A stretch of DNA of 64,000 nt from Oscillospiraceae bacterium. GTDB taxonomy: Bacteria > Bacillota > Clostridia > Oscillospirales > Ruminococcaceae. Position numbers and translations under genes: made by a program. Positions 8,076 to 16,305 of this stretch are shown here, one piece after another. Under the pieces are notes generated by a model. That model ran no database searches. It was not told where the DNA came from and saw nothing but the letters and a program-made list of their open reading frames with translations. The DNA lies in NCBI GenBank assembly GCA_003512525.1, contig DOQG01000003.1, positions 62,001 through 126,000 of the forward strand, in the 5' to 3' direction. Position 1 is the first letter of the stretch. Every line of letters starts with the position of its first letter.

Positions 8076-8104
8076 ATTATACAGTATCGTGAAACCGTTT
8101 TCAA
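8076..8104 (-). promoter_or_regulatory. lacI-type promoter with embedded operator
   Basis: Read leftwards, TTGAAA (8099-8104) and TATAAT (8076-8081) have a 17-base spacer. A near-perfect palindrome TGAAACCGTTTTCA (8090-8103, 12 of 14 symmetric, central CG) covers the -35 region. That is the standard form of a LacI-family operator and points to autorepression. Confidence 0.7.
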
Positions 8105-8427
8105 TGTTACATTTCAACAAAAAAATGTATGAAAATTTATCGAATATTACAATTTGTCGATTTTTACTTCATTTACTCCTACAATTTGCTGTGATAAAAG
8201 ATGCTGATTTTCTCCTAAATTTAGCTAAATTTTTAATACTTCCGCTTAAACGAATGAAAACAAACCGTTACATTTATAACTTTAGCTAAAATTATAAAGT
8301 AAACACAAAGAAATGCTTGTTTTTTGTGCAAAAAGTTACTTTACAAATCGGCGGTTTTAGTTTACACTATAATAAAAGGAACGATATAAAGTTATTAGCT
8401 TAAACAAACTGCGCAGAGGTACTTGAA
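8105..8427. promoter_or_regulatory. AT-rich divergent intergenic region with TTTAGCTAAA palindromes
   Basis: This stretch between the two lacI-type genes has no credible gene. It holds a perfect 16-base palindrome AAATTTAGCTAAATTT (8217-8232) and a second TTTAGCTAAA (8281-8290), 61 bases apart centre to centre. A TATAAT -10 (8368-8373) lies upstream of the rightward regulator, without a good -35. The palindromes could be operators for either regulator. Confidence 0.5.
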
Positions 8428-9441
8428 ATGAAAAAGAAATCAGTTACAATGAGTGACATTGCAAAGACTATGGACATCAGCACCGTTACTGTGTCGAAAG
8501 CACTCGGAGATAAAGACGGTGTGAGCGAGGAGCTCAGAGAGAAGATAAAACAGAAAGCTAACGAAATGGGCTACCGTTTCAGCTATACATCAAAATCGTC
8601 AAAAGAGGGCTTTACGTTCAATATAAGTATAGTAGTTGCAAAGCACTTTATAAATGACGCGAGTGCATTCTACTGGGTAATGTACCGTCATATAGTAGAG
8701 CTTTTACAAAAGCAGAACTACTACGGCATACTTGATGTAATTTCCGAAAACGATCAGGCAAACCGTTCAATGCCCAATTCGGTATCGGATAAAAAGGTTG
8801 ACGGCGTTATTGTGCTCGGACAGTTTGACGATGAATATGTCAGCGAGCTTCTTGATCTTGATATACCGGTTGTATTCCTTGACTTTTACAGCAGCGACAA
8901 CCGCACCGATACTATCCTTTCTGACAGCTTCTTCGGCTCATATATGCTGACAAACTATCTCATAAATGCGGGTCACCGCAACATAGGCTTCCTCGGCACT
9001 ATCACATCAACATCAAGCATACAGGACAGATACCTCGGATATTACAAGGCTCTGCTTGAAAAAGGCATACCGCTCCGCAGTGAATGGGTAATAGACGACA
9101 GAGGACCTGAGGGTACCAGCTATCCGCACTTCGACCTGCCTGCACAAAAGCCCACCGCTTTTGTCTGCAACTGTGACGAGGCGGCTTACTGCCTGTTAAA
9201 TCAGCTCAGGAGCGAGGGCTATGTAGTGCCCGATGATATTTCGATAGTCGGCTACGACAACCACATCTACTCCACTATCTCAAATCCGCGTATCACAACA
9301 ATAGACGTTGACAGCAAGAGAATGTCATACGAGGCAGTCGAAACGATCATCAAGAAGATAAGGGATAAGAACTATTCGCGTGGCAGAACGCTTGTAACGG
9401 GCAAGCTGATTATCCGCGACAGTGTAAAGATATTGAAGTAA
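8428..9441 (+). CDS. LacI/GalR-family transcriptional regulator
   Basis: A 337-residue regulator with the HTH segment VTMSDIAKTMDISTVTVSKAL, followed by a sensor domain containing KVDGVIVLGQF, NAGHRNIGFLG, PTAFVCNCDEAAYCLLNQL and IVGYDNHIYSTISNPRITT. The Asp in the effector cleft (GYDN) is kept. It diverges in sequence from the other LacI-family protein at 7043, so the two are not a recent duplication. The stop codon overlaps the tatD start by one base, so it is probably co-transcribed with tatD although they are functionally unrelated. The inducer is unknown. Confidence 0.92.
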   Translation: MKKKSVTMSDIAKTMDISTVTVSKALGDKDGVSEELREKIKQKANEMGYRFSYTSKSSKEGFTFNISIVVAKHFINDASAFYWVMYRHIVELLQKQNYYGILDVISENDQANRSMPNSVSDKKVDGVIVLGQFDDEYVSELLDLDIPVVFLDFYSSDNRTDTILSDSFFGSYMLTNYLINAGHRNIGFLGTITSTSSIQDRYLGYYKALLEKGIPLRSEWVIDDRGPEGTSYPHFDLPAQKPTAFVCNCDEAAYCLLNQLRSEGYVVPDDISIVGYDNHIYSTISNPRITTIDVDSKRMSYEAVETIIKKIRDKNYSRGRTLVTGKLIIRDSVKILK

Positions 9442-10214
9442 TGAAAATTATAGATACTCACGCGCACTATGACGACAGATGGTTTGACGAGGACAGGTAC
9501 GAGGTTCTTGACCGCATACTGTCGGACAATGTGCTTGCAATTATAAATATGAGCGTGAATATCCCCACCTGCGACTTTTCGCTGAGGCTTACCGAGCGTT
9601 ACGAAAACGTGTTCTGCGCAGTGGGAATACACCCCGAAAACATAGCCGGCACTCCCGAAAATTATATTGATATTCTGAGGGAGCTTGCAAAGAATAAAAA
9701 GGCGGTAGCTATAGGTGAGATCGGACTTGATTATCACTATGAGGGCTATGACGCACAAAAACAGCAGGAGATATTTGAAAATCAGATAAAGCTTGCGAAT
9801 GAGCTTTCGCTCCCGGTCGTTATCCACTGCCGTGACGCTACGGAGGATACGATGAAAATTCTCCGCCGCACCACCCCCGATAAATTCGTGGTACACTGCT
9901 ACTCGAGCAGTCCGGAAACCGCAAAGGAGCTTTTAAAGCTCGGTGCGTATATCAGCTTCACAGGCGTATTGACATTCAAGAATGCCAAAAAAGCGGTGCA
10001 TTCCTGCGAGATTATCCCAAGTGACAGGCTTATGCTCGAAACGGACAGTCCGTATATGTCGCCCGTGCCGTTCCGCGGAAGCCGTTGTGACAGCTCTATG
10101 ACGCATAAAACGGCGGAAAAGCTTGCGGAAATAAAAGGCATATCGACTGAAGAAGCAGTGAAGATGTGCAACGAAAATGCAATACATTTCTTTAAACTTG
10201 ATATAAAGGCTTGA
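9441..10214 (+). CDS. tatD: TatD-family metal-dependent DNase/hydrolase
   Basis: A 257-residue TIM-barrel amidohydrolase. Metal ligands and signatures are present: DTHAHYDD at residues 5-12, VGIHPE (about 74-79), GEIGLDYHYE (about 95-104), VVIHCRDA (about 128-135), VHCYSSS and LETDSPYMSP near residue 200. TatD proteins have 3'-5' exonuclease activity and have been linked to DNA repair and D-Tyr-tRNA metabolism. The ATG overlaps the preceding regulator's stop (TAATG). Confidence 0.93.
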   Translation: MKIIDTHAHYDDRWFDEDRYEVLDRILSDNVLAIINMSVNIPTCDFSLRLTERYENVFCAVGIHPENIAGTPENYIDILRELAKNKKAVAIGEIGLDYHYEGYDAQKQQEIFENQIKLANELSLPVVIHCRDATEDTMKILRRTTPDKFVVHCYSSSPETAKELLKLGAYISFTGVLTFKNAKKAVHSCEIIPSDRLMLETDSPYMSPVPFRGSRCDSSMTHKTAEKLAEIKGISTEEAVKMCNENAIHFFKLDIKA

Positions 10215-10250
10215 TTTACAGCATAAAATATGGTAAGATATATAATGATA

Positions 10251-10275
10251 TCGGCAGGACACAGAGTTCTGCCGA
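10251..10275 (+). other. Hairpin between tatD and corC-like genes
   Basis: TCGGCAGGA and TTCTGCCGA pair over nine positions (one G-U) around a seven-base loop, followed by AAAAATATATTTT. It may terminate tatD mRNA weakly or sit in the 5' leader of the next gene, since a TATAAT (10241-10246) lies just upstream. Confidence 0.5.
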
Positions 10276-10307
10276 AAAATATATTTTGATATTTGAAAGG
10301 AAACAAA

Positions 10308-11255
10308 ATGGACGCAGACCCCCGAAAACCTAAGCGAGCGGTAAAGATACTGCTTGCACCCCTGATTTTACTGAACAAAGGTCTTGATAAGCTTTTATCA
10401 AAGGCGCTTGGTGACAGCTACTATAACAAGGAAGAAACCACGCAGGACAACATTATGTCTATGGTCGATGCGGGCAACGAATACGGCAACCTTGAGGACG
10501 AATCGGCACAGCTGATAAACAACGTGTTTGAGTTCGGCGATCTTGTTGCATCGGACGTAATGACGCACAGAAAGAACATAGTCGGAGTAGATGTAAATTC
10601 ATCTCTTGACGATATTGTCTATATTGCGCTTGAAAAGGGCTTTTCAAGAATACCCGTATACAAGGAAAACATTGACGCTATAGTCGGAATAATCATAGTA
10701 AAGGATCTGCTCTGCCTTGTCGGAAACGAAAACAAGGATAAGCTGAAAATTGAGGACTTCCTGCGCGAGGCGGTATACGTTCCCGAATCGTGCAGTTGTT
10801 CTGACGTGTTCAAGTTCCTGACCAATCTCAAGTCAGGTATGGGCATCGTTATTGACGAATACGGCGGCACGGCAGGTATCATCACGCTTGAGGATATAAT
10901 TGAGTCGATAATGGGCAACATAGAGGACGAGTATGACGAGGAAAAGGATATGATAATCCCCCGCTCGAACGGCGCGTATGAAGTCAGCGGCGAGGCCGAT
11001 CCCGAAGATGTGCTTGAGTTGTTCGGCTATGAGCTTGAAGAAGACCACGAGTACGACACTATAGCGGGCTTTGTTACCGACCTGCTCGGATATATCCCCG
11101 AGGAAGAGGGCGAGCACCCGAAGGTTCGCTATAAGGACATTATCTTCAAGGTTATCGAGGTTCACGATAATTGTATATCTAAGCTGATTGTCAGACCGTG
11201 CAAGGAGGAAGAGCTTGCGCTTGAGCCAAAGGAAACAATGCATTTTGGGCAGTAA
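10308..11255 (+). CDS. CorC/HlyC-type CBS-domain protein
   Basis: About 315 residues starting at the ATG at 10308 (AAAGGA upstream); the in-frame TTG at 10293 is less likely. There is no DUF21 membrane domain. A short basic/hydrophobic N terminus leads to a leucine-rich linker (LEDESAQLINNVFEFGD), two CBS domains (about residues 60-190: VASDVMTHRKNI, FSRIPVYKENIDAIVGII, VIDEYGGTAGIITLEDIIE) and a C-terminal CorC_HlyC domain with acidic repeats. Relatives modulate magnesium/cobalt efflux or bind adenine nucleotides. Function here is inferred from domains only. Confidence 0.88.
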   Translation: MDADPRKPKRAVKILLAPLILLNKGLDKLLSKALGDSYYNKEETTQDNIMSMVDAGNEYGNLEDESAQLINNVFEFGDLVASDVMTHRKNIVGVDVNSSLDDIVYIALEKGFSRIPVYKENIDAIVGIIIVKDLLCLVGNENKDKLKIEDFLREAVYVPESCSCSDVFKFLTNLKSGMGIVIDEYGGTAGIITLEDIIESIMGNIEDEYDEEKDMIIPRSNGAYEVSGEADPEDVLELFGYELEEDHEYDTIAGFVTDLLGYIPEEEGEHPKVRYKDIIFKVIEVHDNCISKLIVRPCKEEELALEPKETMHFGQ

Positions 11256-11258
11256 TAT

Positions 11259-11295
11259 AATACCGCAATTCCGGATGGGATTGCGGTATTTTTGT
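11259..11295 (+). terminator. Terminator after corC-like gene
   Basis: AATACCGCAAT and ATTGCGGTATT form an 11-bp stem around a 10-base loop, followed by TTTTG. It begins four bases after the stop codon. Confidence 0.85.
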
Positions 11296-11297
11296 AT

Positions 11298-11408
11298 TTA
11301 CACCCTCTTTTCGAGCATCACAAGCATAACATCGGGTATCCCGTTGAACACGGTCGGTACGATGCCTATGTAGACCTTAGAGTACTGTACCTCTCCTGAA
11401 CAGTCCTT
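11298..11408 (-). pseudogene. Decayed 3' end of an unidentified gene
   Basis: Read leftwards, a 36-codon stretch without a start codon ends in TAA at 11298. Its composition is protein-like (KVYIGIVPTVFNGIPDV, then MLVMLEKRV) and it is closed upstream by an in-frame TAA; neighbouring frames also show fragments such as ARIVFVKGLFRRG. It looks like the remnant of a degraded gene. I do not recognise the family. The rest of the gap to 11573 holds only two terminators. Confidence 0.3.
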
Positions 11409-11492
11409 TTACAAAAACTATTCTCGCTCCTGCCCGCCGCCACACGGCTTATGCCATACGGACAAAATAATATCTATTCTTTTTTAAGGCTA

Positions 11493-11530
11493 CAACAAAG
11501 AACCGTCGCAATCACACCATGCGACGGTTC
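11493..11530 (-). terminator. Terminator of the FN3 protein gene
   Basis: GAACCGTCGCA and TGCGACGGTTC form an 11-bp perfect stem (11500-11530) with a nine-base loop. Read leftwards it is followed by TTTGTTG. It lies 43 bases past the FN3 gene stop. Confidence 0.75.
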
Positions 11531-11573
11531 AACTTTTTCTGTCATTACGGTTACGACAATTTCGGTTTCATAC

Positions 11574-14339
11574 TCATCGCTTGGTCGAAACCTTGCAGTT
11601 CGACCATGCGCTGTACTGAGTGTTCTTGCCAATAGTCTTGTATGTCCTTATTCTGAAAGCATAGCTCTTGCCGGACGTAAGACTGTTCACCTTGCAGGAT
11701 AATGTGATATTACTGCCGATACGCTTCATATCAGTCCACTTCTTGGCAGAAGCATTATAATACTGTAGCACATATCCTGTAACTTTGCTGTTCTTGCTCC
11801 ATTCAAGCGTAATACTGTTCTTTGTCCTTTCGGAAGCCTTAAAGCCGCTCACGCCCGTAGGATTTGTCCTTACTGTGCAGGTAGCGGAAACAGTACCGTA
11901 TCTTGCCTGCTTGTCAGCTATGCGGTAAGCCTTCACACGGAACTTATAAACAGTGCTGGAAGAAAGCCCTGTTACTTTATAGGAAGCAGTAGCTTTATTT
12001 GTTATCTTGGTAACTCTTACCCATTTATTGTTCTTATACTGCTCAACTATATAGCCTTGTGCCGTCCTGTGCTTATTCCAGGTAAGCGTTACAGTTGAAG
12101 CTGTCTTGGCGCTTGCCTTAAGGTTCTTTACGACGTAGGGGTTTGTTGTGGCATTTATATACGTCCATTTACTCGACAGTGTACCCTTATAGGCTTTTAT
12201 GCGGAATTTATAGGTTGTTGCCGTTGAAAGGCTCTTTACTGTGTAGGATACCGTGGTATTCTTTGTGGTCTTGGCTACCTGAACCCATTTGTTATTCTTG
12301 TACTGCTGTATCACATAGCCCGTTGCATTGCTGTTTTTGTTCCAGCCGAGTGTTATCGATGTGGTTGTCGCTGACTTTGACTTCACTCCGCTCACAGCGC
12401 TGACAGCGATATTTGTCTTTGCGGTCAGCGTAGACGAATAACCGCTGTAGGCATATGTGCGGCCTGATTTCTTATATGCCTTTATACGGAATTTATACGC
12501 GGTGTCGGGCTGAAGTCCTTTTATCGTACAGCTTGTGTTGCTCTTGCCCGTAACCTTTGCGGCTCTGACCCATTTCTTGCCGTTGTATTTCTCAATTATA
12601 TATCCTGCGGCTTCATCACTGCTTGACCATTTAAGCGTCACCGAGGACGAGGTCTTGCTCTTCACGGAAAGGTCTGTCACCGCGAACTTATTCTTTACTG
12701 TAAACTTGAATACCTGCTTCAGCGTCGGATTGTATCGAGGATAGAATGTTATCGTTGCGCTGCCCGCCTTCTTCATCTTAAGCGTATTATCCGAAACGCT
12801 TACGATTGCATGATCAGACGATTTTGCAACGACTTCGGAATCAATATCCATACCATAAAAAAAGTTAATTGTACTTCCGGCATAATAAGTGTGGGTAGTA
12901 AGCGCTTTATAGTACAATCCGTTACTACGCTCCCAGTACACGTCAAACCTGGTAGCTACCTTCTTTGTCGTGGTTTTGCCGCAGACAGTGCACTTAAGCT
13001 TTGCTGTGCCGTTTGTTGTTCCGTTCCACTTGTACTTATGACCGTTTACAATAGCTGTTTTCTTGTTAGATGCGGGACTGCTTATGTTTATCTCGTAGAA
13101 ATTGACCTTTTCGTTATTCCATGTGTACCATACAAGCTTGCCCGAGCTTACGATCGGAACGCAGTCGGATATCTCGCCTGTCATGGAATATATCTTACCG
13201 GTCTTATTTCCGTACGCGTCAAGGAAAGTATAGTATACCTTTGTGTCCTTCGTCCAGAGCAGAATATATTTGTCCGTTGCGACTTTGACAAGATGCGGAG
13301 TGCCGATATCGGTGCTCTTTTCGCTTGTTATCATCTTTACCGTTGCGGTCGTTCCGTTCTTTTTAAGCGTTGAAACAAAGATATTCGACACACTGTTGCT
13401 GTCGTTGAAGTTTATCTTTGTTCCCACGGTAATATATGCCTTGCTTGACACCTCAAAGCCGCCTACCGTAACGCCGGTGTAGTTATCTCCTGTCGCACCG
13501 GGAATATCCAGCATAGAATAATATTTGCACGGAGAATCGAAATAGTCCGCCTGAAACTTACCTTTTGACACATCAGCCCGGTATTTAATAAGAGCAAGAC
13601 TTCTCGGATACGCATCACCATGGTCGAGAGTAACTATTTTATTGCCGTCTGCCGCGATGAACTGGTTGAATGAGTGGCTGACATATCCGACGTTGACATC
13701 CATAATGTCATAAAATGCATCAGTGATCTTCATTGCCGAGGTGTCGACCTGGATGGTAACATTCGCCTGGTGATGTAAGCCATCACTTGTTGCATACATT
13801 TCATGACAGGTATGCAGAATAAGATACTTGCCGACCTGTGCAATTCTGCAAGTACCACCGTCAAAGGGAATGTATGTATTGCAGTTTTTGAGTCCCACTG
13901 ACGAAAGACGCTTCCAGTTCTTGTCGTACTTAGTTATTCTGTAGCATTCCACGGTATTGCTCTGTTTAAGGTTCTCCTGACCACTTACAATATAGTAGTT
14001 GGCAGAGGTTTCATAGAATGCACCGAATATCGGCAACTCCTGTTTTATCTTTTTCGTGCCTGTAAGATTGAACGACTTGTCGTAATATTCAACAAGCACA
14101 CCGGATTTTCCTAAATTCTGTACACGCATATATCCGTTTGTGCGGTTGCACAGATAAGACTCGGTAGGAGTCCCCCAGTAAAAGCTGTAATTGTTACTGT
14201 AAGTATTAGAGCCATTATACACCGTACAAGTCGTCTTGACGGCAAATGCGCAGACAGTCAGCGCCGTACAGCATATCATGGCAAACAGTGAAACCGTTAC
14301 ATATTTTACCACTCTTAAAGTTATGTTTTTCTTCAGCAT
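11574..14339 (-). CDS. Large secreted protein with four FN3 domains
   Basis: A 921-residue exported protein. Residues 1-33 form a signal peptide (hydrophobic core VSLFAMICCTALTVCAFA). Residues about 35-430 are beta-rich with propeller-like repeats and no named family. A CxxC element (LKCTVCGKTTTKK) near residue 450 resembles a small ribbon module. An Ig-like stretch (about 470-545, ending GSATITFYPRYNP) precedes four fibronectin type III repeats, each about 95 residues with the pattern SVTLKW ... GYIIEKY ... YKFRIKAY. There is no LPXTG, SLH, dockerin or C-terminal helix, so it is probably released or held by unknown contacts. A role in surface adhesion or substrate binding is inference. It has its own promoter and terminator. 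Confidence 0.8.
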   Translation of the reverse strand: MLKKNITLRVVKYVTVSLFAMICCTALTVCAFAVKTTCTVYNGSNTYSNNYSFYWGTPTESYLCNRTNGYMRVQNLGKSGVLVEYYDKSFNLTGTKKIKQELPIFGAFYETSANYYIVSGQENLKQSNTVECYRITKYDKNWKRLSSVGLKNCNTYIPFDGGTCRIAQVGKYLILHTCHEMYATSDGLHHQANVTIQVDTSAMKITDAFYDIMDVNVGYVSHSFNQFIAADGNKIVTLDHGDAYPRSLALIKYRADVSKGKFQADYFDSPCKYYSMLDIPGATGDNYTGVTVGGFEVSSKAYITVGTKINFNDSNSVSNIFVSTLKKNGTTATVKMITSEKSTDIGTPHLVKVATDKYILLWTKDTKVYYTFLDAYGNKTGKIYSMTGEISDCVPIVSSGKLVWYTWNNEKVNFYEINISSPASNKKTAIVNGHKYKWNGTTNGTAKLKCTVCGKTTTKKVATRFDVYWERSNGLYYKALTTHTYYAGSTINFFYGMDIDSEVVAKSSDHAIVSVSDNTLKMKKAGSATITFYPRYNPTLKQVFKFTVKNKFAVTDLSVKSKTSSSVTLKWSSSDEAAGYIIEKYNGKKWVRAAKVTGKSNTSCTIKGLQPDTAYKFRIKAYKKSGRTYAYSGYSSTLTAKTNIAVSAVSGVKSKSATTTSITLGWNKNSNATGYVIQQYKNNKWVQVAKTTKNTTVSYTVKSLSTATTYKFRIKAYKGTLSSKWTYINATTNPYVVKNLKASAKTASTVTLTWNKHRTAQGYIVEQYKNNKWVRVTKITNKATASYKVTGLSSSTVYKFRVKAYRIADKQARYGTVSATCTVRTNPTGVSGFKASERTKNSITLEWSKNSKVTGYVLQYYNASAKKWTDMKRIGSNITLSCKVNSLTSGKSYAFRIRTYKTIGKNTQYSAWSNCKVSTKR

Positions 14340-14375
14340 ATTTGTACCCTCCCAAAATGCCGTTTTATCGCTTTA

Positions 14376-14404
14376 ATTATACAAAGAAATTTAATATTTG
14401 TCAA
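14376..14404 (-). promoter_or_regulatory. Sigma-A promoter of the FN3 protein gene
   Basis: Read leftwards, TTGACA (14399-14404) and TATAAT (14376-14381) are separated by 17 bases, both perfect consensus. The start would lie about 30 bases before the ATG. Confidence 0.85.
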
Positions 14405-14500
14405 TAAGAAATAAACGCAGGATATCTGTCCGCCAACCGCCTGCTATATGATGCACCAAATATAATTACCATCATTTTTACTAACTTTAGCTCTCAATTC

Positions 14501-14529
14501 TTGACTTTTTTGTAGAACTACTGTATAAT
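14501..14529 (+). promoter_or_regulatory. Sigma-A promoter of the zinc-ribbon/SPFH operon
   Basis: TTGACT (14501-14506), 17-base spacer and TATAAT (14524-14529). It lies 45 bases upstream of the first gene, which has a strong AAAGGGGGAG ribosome site. Confidence 0.85.
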
Positions 14530-14574
14530 AAAATCAAAATACAAACCACATAATTATCGGTAAAGGGGGAGCGT

Positions 14575-15507
14575 ATGAAAAAGATAATCGCGACAGCTGT
14601 AGCAACAATAGCTGCGGCATTACTGCTCTGCTTTTCTGCGGGAGCGTTTGACAATAACGACTACGGCGGTGGAGGCGATTACGACTTCGGAGGCGGATAC
14701 GATTACGGAGGTAACGACTACGGGGGTAATGACTACGACAGCAGTAGCTACAGCGGAGATGCCGACCCCATTTCAGTTATAATCGGAATAGGCATAGTTG
14801 TTGTCATTATTATTATATCCACGATCGGCGGAAACAAAAAGAAATCTTCCGGCGGCACAACACGTCCGTCATCAATGAACGGTGCAAATGTTGTTCTTCC
14901 AAACAGGACTGAACAGATAGAAGGCATTATCAAACAGGGAGATCCGAACTTCTCGGCTTCCGACTTTATCACTTTCACGAAACAGGTATACATAGATATC
15001 GAAAATGCATGGTGCAAACGTGATCTTACCCCGGTTCGCCCCGTAATGCACGAAAATCTCTACAACACTACAAACAAGCAGGTACAGGCTAAGATCGACC
15101 AGGGCATAGTATACCACTATGAGAGCATCGCTATAGATACTGCCTATCTTACCTCGTATGAACGTGATTCACAGTTTGAATATGTAACAGCTTACCTCAC
15201 TTCAAGAATGATCGATTATCAGGTAGACGAAAAGACCGGCAAAATCATAAGAGGTGACAAGACTACTCGCTGGGTACAGAAATATAAAATGAAGTTTGTA
15301 CGTTCGCTCGGCGTTCAGACAAAGACAGAAACCGGCGCAATGACAGGTCACAACTGTCCGAACTGCGGAGCACCGCTTGAGATATCTTCTTCAGGCTTAT
15401 GTGAATACTGCGGCTCTGTTGTTACAACAGGTCAGTACACATGGGTACTTACCGACTTCGCAGGTATCAGGAACGATACTGTAGATGACGGCATAAAGGG
15501 AGTATAA
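14575..15507 (+). CDS. Tim44-like domain protein with C-terminal zinc ribbon
   Basis: A 310-residue exported/membrane protein. Residues 1-24 form a signal peptide ending in FSAGAF. Residues about 25-58 are a low-complexity Asp/Gly/Tyr repeat. A membrane helix follows (about 64-85, IIGIGIVVVIIIISTI). Residues about 110-255 look like a Tim44/MmpL-type NTF2-like domain (FITFTKQVYIDIENAW near the start, VTAYLTSRMIDYQVDEKTG). The C terminus has a CPNCGAPLEISS ... CEYCGS zinc ribbon. It is first of three co-directional genes that all end in zinc ribbons and probably work together at the membrane. Function is not established. Confidence 0.8.
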   Translation: MKKIIATAVATIAAALLLCFSAGAFDNNDYGGGGDYDFGGGYDYGGNDYGGNDYDSSSYSGDADPISVIIGIGIVVVIIIISTIGGNKKKSSGGTTRPSSMNGANVVLPNRTEQIEGIIKQGDPNFSASDFITFTKQVYIDIENAWCKRDLTPVRPVMHENLYNTTNKQVQAKIDQGIVYHYESIAIDTAYLTSYERDSQFEYVTAYLTSRMIDYQVDEKTGKIIRGDKTTRWVQKYKMKFVRSLGVQTKTETGAMTGHNCPNCGAPLEISSSGLCEYCGSVVTTGQYTWVLTDFAGIRNDTVDDGIKGV

Positions 15508-15508
15508 T

Positions 15509-16273
15509 GTGGATATAACATCGTTCGTTCTTTCAATATTAAGCTGGCTTGTCCCACTTATAGTCATAGGCATTATCGTTTTAGTAATAGTAGCTAAAAT
15601 ACGGAATGCGACACAGAAATATCTCGGTATGTCCCCGTCACAGGCAATGGAACTTGTAAATAAGGGTATGAAGGAAGAAACGACTACGCCAAAGGGAATA
15701 ACAGCCCTCAGCGAAATGTACGGTCCTGCTATCACCCGTGACTTTCCCGAGATCGGATACAAGGGCATGGAGGTCAAGGCAAGAAATGCAATAGTCGCAA
15801 TTCTCAATGCCATTATGAACAAAAACACCGGATCGCTTAAGGCGAGCGAATATACACAGGATCTTATAAATAAGGTCAACAACCGTATAACCACCCTTAA
15901 TGCGAACAACGAAAAAGAGATTTTCAATAACATAAAAATTCACCGTTGCGGAATTGCAAGCTATCAGAACAGAAGCAAGGAGGCAATGGCAAGGTTTGAA
16001 ATTTCTCTTCAATATGAATACGCAAAGGTATCCGAGGATAAAGCGGATACGGCAAAACCCGCACTTACGCAGACCGCTTACAGCGTAACGCTGGCTTACA
16101 AGCAGGATCTGCACGAACAGACAACAAGCATTGTGTATTCAAGCAACTGTCCCAACTGCGGTGCTCCGATCGATGCTTCCGCAAAGGGAAAGAAGTGTCC
16201 GTACTGCGGAAGCGGCATTACAGAAATTGCCGACCGTGTATGGCTGGTAAACGATTTTAATTTAGTCAAATAA
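15509..16273 (+). CDS. Membrane-anchored Tim44-like zinc-ribbon protein
   Basis: A 254-residue paralogue-like partner of the preceding gene. The likely start is the GTG at 15509, one base after the upstream stop, with AAGGGAG at 15496-15502 as ribosome site inside the preceding gene. An N-terminal membrane helix (about residues 5-30) precedes an NTF2/Tim44-like region (about 60-215), then a CPNCGAPIDASAKG ... CPYCGSG zinc ribbon at residues 218-240. The tight junction suggests translational coupling. Its role is unknown; it could be a membrane stress or quality-control factor. Confidence 0.78.
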   Translation: MDITSFVLSILSWLVPLIVIGIIVLVIVAKIRNATQKYLGMSPSQAMELVNKGMKEETTTPKGITALSEMYGPAITRDFPEIGYKGMEVKARNAIVAILNAIMNKNTGSLKASEYTQDLINKVNNRITTLNANNEKEIFNNIKIHRCGIASYQNRSKEAMARFEISLQYEYAKVSEDKADTAKPALTQTAYSVTLAYKQDLHEQTTSIVYSSNCPNCGAPIDASAKGKKCPYCGSGITEIADRVWLVNDFNLVK

Positions 16274-16305
16274 ATTAAAAATTCAACACGAAAGGAAATA
16301 TTACT

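Noticed and set aside
8089..8289. A 66-codon rightward frame in the lacI intergenic region
   Set aside because: AT-rich, no ribosome site, overlaps the leftward promoter and operator; not protein-like.
14641..14760. Tandem repeat or CRISPR-like array
   Set aside because: The repeated GG/TAC units encode the Gly/Tyr/Asp-rich linker of the Tim44-like protein and are too irregular for CRISPR.
15397..16114. Two long leftward frames (178 and 158 codons) across the Tim44-like genes
   Set aside because: They are antisense to genes with clear domains and lack family features or promoters.
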